DNA of 64,000 nucleotides, from assembly GCA_038501785.1 (NCBI GenBank), contig JBAMJR010000154.1:9721001-9785000 (forward strand), written 5' to 3'. Source of the DNA: Myoxocephalus aenaeus. Taxonomy: Eukaryota; Chordata; Actinopteri; Perciformes; Cottidae. Below the pieces are notes generated by a model, which was not told the DNA's origin, did not search any database, and saw only the letters and a list, made by a program, of their open reading frames with translations. A program made the position numbers and the translations under genes. Each line of letters opens with the position of its first letter. Positions within the stretch are counted from its first letter, which is position 1. Positions 14,141 to 24,300 of this stretch are shown piece after piece.

Positions 14141-17100
14141 GTGGGAACACGTACATGTATGGGGGTTTATTAGATAGGAATATGCTATAATATGTTCAAG
14201 ACATTCTGAAAACAGATTACTCGGGTATCAAAAGTTTGAAACGTGCACAACATTTGTGTCTTTGCACGCATCTACTCTGCAGTGGCCTGCGATAAACACA
14301 TAATGGCTCACTTTGTCGTATTTATCTTGACACCAGATGTTATTTGAATCGCATGGTATTGGACACATTTAGAAGGAAGGTGCATCTGCCGAGGGTGTTT
14401 CTTTACTTTCAGTCAAACAGGAAAAAAGAAGAAGAAAGAAAGTTGTGCTATCATAATGTGCATTACTTCACAGAGATTCCAGAAGTACAAAGGGCTCTTT
14501 TGTCGGATGACATTCCTTTCTTAATATACTTCAATTATTAGGAGGAGCCCTTTGTATTGAGTACAGAGCTCTGAAAACATTAACACTGGAGGAATAACAT
14601 CTGCGTGTTTACTCAGGAGAAGATTCATCCCTGATAGCCTCCGCGAAAATGAAGAGGGGGAGAGAAAAACAAGTGGAGGAAATTTGTGGAATCCCATCTG
14701 AGATTGCTTCCCTGATGGATTCCTTTTCCTGTCAGCTCAGACGAGAAATGAAGCCGGGGCAAATTAACTCCTGATACAGCCACGCTGAATTAGACAGAGA
14801 GTGGGGGAGAAGAAGAAAAAAAACTACACACTTTTTAAGGATTCCAGCCTTGTCATTTTCAATTTTCTGCTCTTTGGACATGCTTGTATTCAGATTCCCC
14901 AACATCTATTCGCCATATCAATCCTAATTAGACAATCTGGGCCCACGAAGGATGGGAGCGGAGTTATTTGCATAATTTAATCATAAATACTCAGTGATAC
15001 ATATTTCCAAATGCATTTGTACAATTATCTTTTCATCCTTGGGGCAAAAGTATTAATATGATTAGGCAATAATTCTTTAAAAAAGAAGGGGGAAATAGGA
15101 AACCAGCAAGTGTGCACTCTTTTTTAAACTCCAGCTTTGGGCTATATGAAAAATTAATTAATTTCTGAGGAAAATCAATTTCTCTATGTGACCATATTAG
15201 ACAGAGCCAGGCAAGGGCCCGCATTTCTTCCCCAATCAGAAAATCTCATCTGCTCCCTCTAACTTCTGTCAGTAGCATTTAATATCCTGCTACGAGCGCC
15301 ACTGACTTCCGCCATGCTCCCTAAATGTGCAGTAATGTGCGGGAGGCCGTGAGCGAGGGCGAGCGAGGGAGGAGAGGAGAGCGGAAATCAGAGTGACCCA
15401 AAATCTATTGCCGGCCCTGTCGGGCAATCAGCGTGGAGTGTAAAATCACCAGGTGGAAATCGGCATTCCACACATCTTAGTTTGATATGCGAGATCAGTC
15501 GTATTGACAGATAGATTTTAAACAGCTTAACTCTGTTGTCCGTGGGAAAAAGAATCAACGCTACTGCCTCTGTATGGTGTGCGAGCGCAGTGAAAACTGG
15601 TCATTTTAATATGCTGATTAGCGTGGACGGACCTGATGTCGACGTGCGATTTTGCAGCATTTCTTTTGGGTGCAGGTTATTAATTGGTGCTTCAACCGCT
15701 GCTGCCGATCCAGTAAAGGCATGCAAATAATATGGGCGCCCGGGCAACTAATGCATCCAACAGGCAAATTAACAGCACGGTCCTCTTTGCCATGCAAACA
15801 GCCTCTAAATCCACAAAACCACATTAGACAGTGTCGAACAAAGCCTCTCTAACGAGTCCTGGCTCAGCCTCATTGTTAGCTATAAAAAAAAACATAAAAA
15901 ATAAATCTCTCAAACGAAAGGAAGAAAATTAATGATACTTTTGTTAACTGTGATATAGTCTGTGGATTTTTGGTTAAAAAAAAAAAAAGAAGAAAGTTTT
16001 AATTTGCACTCGTTCCAGCTGAATGGATGTTAAGTCAATAAAGCAATTCTGATTTTCAAGGAGACTATTTGTTTACAAAAGGAAAAAACACCTTGCTGCC
16101 ATCTGCCAACTGCACAGTTGACTTGAGCACATGTACTGTACCTAATCAAATTTAGCAGAGCCCCACTGAAGGATTAAAAATGAAACCCAGAAGAAAAAAG
16201 AGAACTTAAAATGCTTTTTTCCCTCTTCAATAAAGAAACAACACACAATATGAGGGCCAATTTGACTTTCAAGGAAGTACTTGAATAGATTTGGATTTTA
16301 AACCGCTTTGTATCCCCTTCTCTCTCTCTCTCTCTCCACCTCTCTCTCTCTCTCTCTCTCTAATCAGGCATCTGTCACTCTGTTTTTGAAGTTATTATCG
16401 CCCGAGCTCCCTCTTGGATGTGGTTGCTGGGTGACGGGTATCTTAGCACCCACTCTGACTGGGAATGATTTGAATGGAATCCAGAAATCTCCCCTGAGTA
16501 CCTGTAAACACATCCGTGCCTTGTAGAAAACAAATATATTATAAGAGCGCTCGGCGGCGGAGAGGAGGGAGAGAGACAAGCTGGCACCCTCGGTGGCAGC
16601 TCACACTGAGCGCTAAACAAAACAATTACCGTCATTTGCAAATATGTGTGTTTAGGCATAAACACTCTTGAAATGGGAACAAGAGAAGTGATAGCTCTCG
16701 TAGCAACCCTCTGTCATATCCGTATCAATTAAATATATATATGTACATATATGTCTGTTAAAAGGAGAAGCCGAGCCACTGTGACCTGTCACTCGCAGCA
16801 TTTCAGAGGGAGATCTGCTCGACTGAAACGAGCCGGGGAGAGAGAGAGAGAAGAAAGAAAAAAAATCTATTTAAGAAGGGCATGTAAGTGAAAAAGCCGT
16901 CCCGTTTCCCAGTGGTGGGACATTGTCTGGGGCGTGTGGTTAACCTTCAAGGGGTAGACAATGATTGTCAATTAACTGCTGCATTTCTGCGCCGCGGCAT
17001 CGGGTAGCCTGCCCCCGCAAAGCAGACCAATGAGAGATATGCGATATCTCTGCGCCGCCCCGCCACCCAGCCCAGTGTTATAATAACCTTTCAGAGAGTT

Positions 17101-18754
17101 CAAGTGTCACGCAGCAATAAGAACCCTTTTTTTCTTCTCCATCCCACCACAGGGAGAATGAAAAGGAAAACAAGTAGCTGGAACAGAGGGGCTCCTGGAG
17201 GGCTCCTGGAGAGCCGGAGTCTTAATGTAGGGGAGATTACTGAACCTGGATCAGTCTGGGAGCAAAGAGCCAACACTGATAATCTGGCACGAGAGTCCTC
17301 AGGAAAAATGAAGGGGTCAGAAATGACTGTATTCCTAGTATGCTTAAAGATGAACAATAATTACTAAAATACCACGCGGCTTATTAGGCAAAGTACACAC
17401 AGTTCAAACGCTCACTGTGGAGGTAAAAAAAATTAAAAAAAACGTTTAATCCGTCAAGATAAAAAAAAAATACAAAATCCTACACTGCATTTGTGAAACA
17501 CCGGTTACCATTTAATGTGTTAAAAAAAAGAAGAGTTCTGCTAAAGTGAGCAAGGCGGGGAACAATTTGGTCGGAGCTTGTTTGTGTCCACATCCAAACT
17601 AAAACAGCGGGATGCAGCGGTGCTCTGTGATGCCGCTCACATTCACACTGTGTGCAAAATGAGAGGAGTGTTGTCTTAACACAATAGGCCGTGGGATGGG
17701 GGGGGGGGGGAGAAGAAAAAAAAACAGCATGTGAAATAGTAAAGAGCCATTGTAGAGGAGGTATTATTCACTCCATTGTTACCACTCTGCCTCTGTAGAA
17801 GAAGAGCGGTGACATTGTGCTGATCGGGGGCCGGATGAAAAGCTGAAGTGACCCAGGCGGCGGGGCTGTTGTTGTGTAACCCGAGCAGGTTAACCCGGTG
17901 GACTCGGGGAGTTGTTTGGGTTTTGCTTTGGGGTTTTTTCTAGACTGACAGTAAGTCGGTGCAAAGCGTCTCTGGAGAGAGAGAGGGGGGGTTCTCACCT
18001 GCAGGGCAACACGTGTCCTGTTTACTCCGACTGATCATTTTTGTCGGCAGCAATCTCGTCGACAGACGGTGTAAAGCGGCACATCCTCTCCTCTCCCCCC
18101 ACCACCACCACCACCACCACCTCCGCAAATAAAATCAACTCTTTTCTAAGTAACAGAAGCCTTTTATCCGGCGGATGCCTCGCCGCTCCGTGATGTAATT
18201 CTCCAAATGGGGCAGGCAGGCAGGGCCGGGTCTGAGTGATTGATTTCAGCCCAGCACCGGGAGTACCTGGCTGCTTTCAGAGACAATTACGGTCCTGTCC
18301 ATGTGCCCGTAATAGCCCACCACTTTAGCGTCATTAAAGCGACGCGAGGCACTGCATTATCCTTTAACCCCATCGCTGGCCATCCCCCCATTGACAACCC
18401 GGAGAGTTCAACCACATACTTTGTCACCTGAAGGCCCCCCCCCCCCACCCTGCCAGGCTGGAGGAGAGGATCACTGCACACGGTGTGGTTTTTCCTCTAT
18501 TGAGGAAGGAGAGGGGAGAGGGGTTCTGCTCCCTTGATGCTTTATGTAAATGACGCCCGAGCGCCAAAGTGCACAGGTGAGCTGTTGAGACGATTACGAC
18601 AAGCGAGGAAATATACGGCGCCGGAGCGTATATTTAGAGGCTCCAAGCGTTGTGTGATGCAAGCATGCAGAGAAAAAATATTCAAATGCAGGCTGCTAAC
18701 AATTGAAATAAATGAACTACACACGAGAGAAAAGCTTTAGAATTAAAAAAGATT

Positions 18755-18756
<2 letters not shown>

Positions 18757-18817
<61 letters not shown>

Positions 18818-18836
18818 TAAATATAAATATATATAT
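18757..18836. repeat. (AT)n array with AAAT units
   Basis: A 51-bp AT array, then several AAAT units, then a short AT array. Another AT array is at 12658-12686. Confidence 0.97.
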
Positions 18837-19510
18837 GTCACTGTGATGATTTCCCCTGTCTCTTCTGACCAGGCCCACTTTGCAGACACAGCAGTTCTTT
18901 GGAGCGTCCAAATGTATTCAACTCATCATACATATGGATCCTAATGGCTCTAGTCTAAATGGTCTGTTTGTGCACGTGTTTTTAAGTGTGGTTTTTTCCA
19001 CATGTACTTGGGACACTAAGCACGGATGTATTATAGAATTGAGTTCAATCTCACACTATATATATATATTTAATTTTTTCCCCAAAAAGGTCTGTGTGCT
19101 CATAGCCCGAGATAACCAAAGTGCCTCAAAGTGTTTATTGCTACCCCCCACCACCCCTTACTGAAGTGAGCCTTTCCATCATATTTGCATTTCCAGCTCA
19201 TTTCTGGGTAGGGGATCAATATGGAATCAATCATAGTGACAGGTAAGATGGTAAATTTGACCAGGCTGAACCATCCTGCGAGACTGAGCGATACATCAAA
19301 GCCAGGAGCAACAGGACGGTGAAAAAAAAAGAGGCTTTTAATCAAATATTGATCCTCACTTTAAATCAACCCCTATATTAAAACGTATAAACCTCAAAAT
19401 ATTTGATTTGGCAACACGGGTTAAAGCATTAATTTCCACGCCTTTCGCTTACTGTGTAAAAATGTCCTTGTTTGAAACAAATCAAGGATTGTTTGATTAC
19501 GGCACGTTCT

Positions 19511-19513
<3 letters not shown>

Positions 19514-19589
<76 letters not shown>

Positions 19590-19593
19590 GTGT
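19514..19593. repeat. (GT)n microsatellite, about 80 bp
   Basis: A 71-bp pure GT array plus an eight-base GT tail after a single C. A CA array at 19777-19825 lies 183 bp away in the opposite sense. Confidence 0.97.
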
Positions 19594-19775
19594 ATGGCAA
19601 TTATCCCCAGCATTTACAGTGAGAAAAAAAAGAAAAGAGAAACTGGCTGCATACACTCGTACAGGATTTGTGAGTGTACTGTTACCTCCTTTTAAAATTA
19701 AATACATTTACTGGCTGTCAGTACTGAGAAAACAATCAATACACCAATGACATATAATTCTGATAATCTGGGTTT

Positions 19776-19776
<1 letters not shown>

Positions 19777-19825
<49 letters not shown>
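19777..19825. repeat. (AC)24 microsatellite
   Basis: A pure AC array, complementary in sense to the GT array at 19514-19593. Confidence 0.97.
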
Positions 19826-19826
<1 letters not shown>

Positions 19827-20424
19827 TCGAATTTAAACATATAAGTATAATTGCACTGCTCCCATGGCAAGGGCATATCAATAAACATAACCCTACATTT
19901 TTCTTCCAGAGCAAAATGTAGTTGTTTTTTAAAAGTTCCCCCTGGATGAGTGGGATTCCAGTGCGGACCCTGAGAGGAGCTCTCTGGCTGCGTACAGTGT
20001 ATTCAACAGCGTGGCTGGAAGTAGCCTACATTATCGATTCACTTGTCCTGCGGTGGACAGCCTATCCATCATGGCACAAGCTTTGCCCCTGCACGTGTTC
20101 ACAAAAAAAAAGAAGAAGAAAAAAAAACTTTCACTCAACTTTCTCCCCTGATGGTGCACTCTGGCCTCTTCCCGTCCAACGGGACCGACCGCAGGCACTT
20201 TTATTTATTTCATTTTTTTTTTTTGGTTGCAAATCCACGCTCACGTAGACATATTACATTTTCTTAACTGCGACATTAACCAGCCTAATGTCATCGCTTG
20301 AAACAAGCGAAAAATGTCTCCCCCCTTCCTCGCTCCCGCGCCTTTACGCACGCTATGTCCGTAAAGACATTTAAACCACACACACGCACACACACAGAAC
20401 AAACACATACATAAAATGCCGTAC

Positions 20425-20978
20425 CTCGCGTTGGTGCAGTCGTTGTACAGCGTCTCGAAGTCTTTTCTGGAGATGAGTTTACAGCGGTTCACCCCGGGCT
20501 GGATGGCGCCGAGCCCTCTGAGGATGCGGACCTGCTCCACATTGCACACCACCGGCGTGATCTCCAGCCGCTTCAGCTTGGTGTAGACCGTGTGCAGCCC
20601 GCCGACCAGGTGCTTCAGGAACAGGTCGAAAGCCTGCGGCAGGCAGATGAGCTCGCAGCCGTCCACGGTGAACGAGGCCACTTTGGCGCCGCGCAACTCG
20701 ACCATCTTGCACTCGTTGTTCTGCGGTATGTTCTCGACGGGCGACGGGGTCGAGTACACGGGCTTGCCGGGCGGCAGCGCCGCGTTCGGGATGCCCGGGC
20801 TGCCGGTGGAGAGGAGCTCCGACCGGAACAGGTTCTGCCCGGGCTGCGCGGACGGCGGGGCCAGGGACGGGGACGGCGACGAGGTGGTCGTCGGCGGGGA
20901 CGTAGTCAGGGAGGGAGTCGAGATCGGAGGCAGCGCGGCCAGAGGAGTTAGTGGGATCAGAGCAGCCGGCACGGCCAT
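20425..20978 (-). CDS. dach1: Dachshund homolog 1, coding exon 1 (partial gene)
   Basis: Dach1 is a nuclear transcriptional co-regulator of the Ski/Sno/Dac family that acts with Six/Eya factors in eye, limb, ear and muscle development. The exon encodes 184 full codons plus two bases. Residues 1-88 are a Pro/Ser/Thr-rich leader starting MAVPAALIP, the DACH1 N-terminus. Residues about 89-184 form the DACHbox-N (Ski/Dac) domain, with the hallmark CLPQ at 112-115 and LKHLVGGLHTVYTKLKRLEI following. The sequence ends at YNDCTNA and then AG before a GTACGG donor (GT at 20424-20423). The start at 20978 has a strong context (ACCATGG); an upstream in-frame GTG is not used. DACH2 is excluded because its N-terminus lacks this leader and its domain sequence differs. 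The exon is shorter than the mammalian one because the long Gly and Ser runs are missing. Later exons, including DACHbox-C, are off the left edge. Confidence 0.97.
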
Positions 20979-21350
20979 GGTCACCTACACGGAGGGGGAA
21001 GAGAGTAGCCGAAGTTCAAAGTGGAGGAAAAAGAAGAAGAAGAAGAAGAAGAAGAAGAAGAAAAAAAAAAACAGCCTGCCGAGACGCCACTAAATGAAAG
21101 AATCCACGAGAGTTTAGCTCCTCGGATAAGTTGGGAAGTAGAAAAGAGCTGCCGCGAAAGGCGTGCTGAGTGAGGGCGTTTTGGGGGGGGGGGAGCGGGG
21201 GTAGGGGGGAGACCGAGCGGCGGGACAATGATCAAAGATAGGAGGAGGAATGACAGGAGGAAAATGAGCTGAAAAGTGCAGCTCCGCTCTGTGGATGAGT
21301 TGTTGTTGTCACACGGTACAGAGGGGGCGGAGCTAGGGGACAGCGCAAAG
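20979..21350 (-). promoter_or_regulatory. dach1: dach1 5'UTR and proximal promoter region
   Basis: This is the sequence immediately upstream of the dach1 ATG on the minus strand. It contains a GAA array on the plus strand (TTC on the transcript) at 21028-21071 and a G-run near 21183. No convincing TATA box is visible, so the transcription start cannot be placed. The right boundary is arbitrary, set where the GC-rich stretch fades. Confidence 0.45.
21028..21071 (-). repeat. GAA/TTC microsatellite in dach1 5' leader
   Basis: About eleven GAA units followed by an A-run lie 50-93 bases upstream of the dach1 start codon. The dach1 sense strand therefore carries a T-run and TTC units, a long polypyrimidine tract in or next to the 5'UTR. 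Homopurine-homopyrimidine mirror tracts of this type can form triplex DNA; whether this one does is not shown. Confidence 0.9.
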
Positions 21351-24300
21351 CCTTTGAAGAACGCATTAAGCCGACATCATGTTTCCAGTCGATTCCAATT
21401 GTTTATAACGCATTTAGCGGAATTTCGCTAGTACCGGATAATAAACCTGCACACATGTGCATGTTTTTTCCTTCGTTTCTTGTTTTTTCTTCTTCTTTTC
21501 ACTGTGATAAAAGTGGTGTGGAAGCTTCAGTCGCTGCTGGTTCTCACGACACACAGGTTGGTTACACCTGCTGCCCAGCGGCGCGCGGACCCGCTGCGCC
21601 GCCGTGACCCCGGTGACCGGCTATCACTCGCGCGCGCTGCAACTGTCTGAAAGCTTCTTTTTTTTTATCAAGCCTAAATTGGAAAACTTACCTTTAGCCA
21701 TTCATACTGCGATGCTTCTTTCTTTTCTTTTCCTTTTCTCCTTTATTTTGGATGTCATTGACTTATTTGTCATACTTCCTCACTGAGTGTCAGTGTGAGT
21801 CACTGTTCAAGGTACACACCATCCGTAAGAGAGGGGGAAAACAATTCAATTGAATTAGCCCTTTATGATTATTGTATTTACACAGTCAGAGTGACTCTAT
21901 GCTTTCTGTGTGAAGTAGCAGCATGACACACCGTGAGGCAATGGTGTTTTTTACTGTAACAACTCGTTTCCAACAGAATGCACTGTGACATTGTTATCTC
22001 ATCTTGTGCAGCTCCGTGTTAGTGTATTCCCACTTACTGGCCAATTCAAGTTCAACAGCCGTAATAACTATATTGTGTTATTGTGTACGTAATTACACGT
22101 GGGACCACGTTGAAACTAATCACGGCAAAGGTGTTACAATTGCTAATGAACTTAAATCAGCTGTAGATAAAGAGGCACAACCAAAACCTTAATTTTGACA
22201 AAGCCTACTACATTTAGGAATCTGAAACCTTTCAAAGCTAACAACAAAATCAACATTTAAATACACAGACCACAACATTGGTTCACTTTTTGGGTGTCTC
22301 GCACCGTATTTCGACGCCATCTTTGGCCTCCTACACGTGCGCTACACGTGCGCTGCTCATCCTACAGCAGGCTGGTGAAGGATTGCACTATTTCATGATG
22401 CCGAGGGCTCAACCCGGATGGAACCTGAACCCTCAGACTTTCTCTCAATCTGAGACGGCTGCAGCAGAGAGAAGGGTGAAGGCAGAGGGAGGCCGTGTGC
22501 TGCTTTGCATCGTGGAGGTGGGGGTCACGTCCGTGTCACAGAGAGTTCACGCGTGTATACACGACCGCTGAGCACGTCATGAATTACAACGCCTTACTCA
22601 CCGGATCAATGTGCCGCTGTGAAAACAGGGAACTGCGTTTGCCGGATTATCCTCACATGCTCGTCTCGTCAGTAGATCACACTATATTAGGACAAATAGG
22701 ATTTATATGTTCAATAGAAGAGCAGTAACATTCTTCAATGTATAGCAGAAAATCATACGTGGACTTATTCAAGTTTGGTTTGTGGGAAAGCTTGTTTGGA
22801 GTTCTGCAGAAATTAAAGTTATGCTTAAAAATTGCACAACTGTCAGAGTTTTTTTTAACCTTATTGTCCCCAATTAGCGCTCATTAGATTGCATTACATT
22901 TCAAAATAACAAGTTGTACTTTCTTTTTTTTTTTTTTTTTTTTTTTTAATCAGAAGTTGTCTATTTACTGATCGATGTATTTGCAAAAGCTGAATTTAGT
23001 ACATTCATACTTCCCATGACTTGTTACGAAGTGGAATGAGTGTGGTGCACCAGGAAGGCTGCTGCTTCTCTCAGTCTGCATTGGCCTTAATATTCAGTGT
23101 ATTGCTGTTGTCCTGTTGTGTCAGATCAGCTTTAAGATAAGCAGTGTGCCGTTTTCAAAATTATCATTCAGGGAAAGAGGTGGCTTGTAGTGTAAAAATC
23201 AATAGCTGCTTAAAATTCATTGCCAGGCAATCCATTTGCCCTTTATGTTGCTAACCTTTCACTTAAATATGCACCATATTAAGATTTCATTATATACAAT
23301 GAATGTCACAACAGTTTGCCCACTATTTCTCTTGTTTGCATGGGTTAACTGCAAATCATTGGGCTTGTAATGTCTGAAAAATGACTTTCATTAATATTAT
23401 GCAGAGGGGAAAGAAAAAAAAAGAGGCAGAGTTGCCTAATCGGTATTAAAAGGCACCACAGGATATGTGATGTTTGAGATACAAACGCCCCTTTCAACAG
23501 GCTGGGTGGGCTGCATGTGTCTGACCCCGGTTATGAAAACACAGAAACACAAAAATACAGTCCGTGAACATTGTTGTTGTAATGCAGCGCACATACAAAA
23601 AACACCACTAATTGTACAAAAAAAACACATGTGTGGGAATCCATCTTGAAAGGCAACAGCTCCTTGAGATGACTTATTACTTTTCTCTATTCTCTTCCTG
23701 CACAGTGGGACTAAGTTGTCTTCAATCAGCAGCGTGAGGGAAGTTTCCTGCGCTCAGCGACCCAAACCGGGAACAGAGTTCTCCTCAAAGTGCACAGAAG
23801 TACAGTACATGTGCACCAGATTGCAGTAAACAAATGACCGTGTCAAAATGTAATCACCCGGCGTGATGAATGGCATCAGGAAAGTGTTTCAAAATGTATG
23901 GATATGGGACAAGACTTGTGTATGATCAATGACACAGTATATTGTTTGATGTCATAATTTATTCACTCCATAAAGCTTTGATAAAACAATGTTGAAAAGC
24001 AATTTAAATTGAATTCATTTAAATGTCAATTCTCATGGTTAGGATTTTTCTATAATTGGCTATTTAATTAAAATAATTTTCATAGTCATTAATACAGCCG
24101 GCAACTTGTGGCGCGCTGACGTGTTTTAATTACATGGTATTAACAAAATTGATATGCTTTAGAAAGCACGGTGAATAAGAAATAATTAGACCAATCATAC
24201 ATCATCCTCTTATGGACGTTAAGTGTATCACAATATAATTGATGAACTTAAAAAACAAGAGAGATAAATAACTTTAATTGAAGCGAGTTGCTGTACAGAG

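Larger units (their letters stand above)
1..20424 (-). other. dach1: dach1 intron 1 (5' portion, runs off the window)
   Basis: Everything left of the exon 1 splice donor is intron on the minus strand; no further dach1 exon is recognisable, so exon 2 lies outside the window. 1-9.4 kb is CpG-rich, full of homopurine/homopyrimidine runs, G- and C-tracts and CA/TG arrays, with a 49-bp tandem duplication near 8.7 kb. 9.4-13.1 kb holds CA, CTT and TA tracts and otherwise nothing I can name. About 13.7-14.1 kb contains a decayed interspersed repeat. 14.2-18.7 kb is AT-rich, largely repeat-free and contains homeodomain- and octamer-like motifs, which is the look of enhancer DNA. 18.75-20.0 kb carries long TA, TG and CA arrays. 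The many short reading frames here are mostly microsatellite translations with no family resemblance. The intron call follows from the exon; its full size cannot be seen. Confidence 0.85.

Noticed and set aside
20590..21093. Plus-strand reading frames of 119 and 167 codons opposite dach1 exon 1
   Set aside because: They are antisense shadows of a GC-rich conserved exon; one ends in the GAA array as poly-Lys and neither resembles a protein family.
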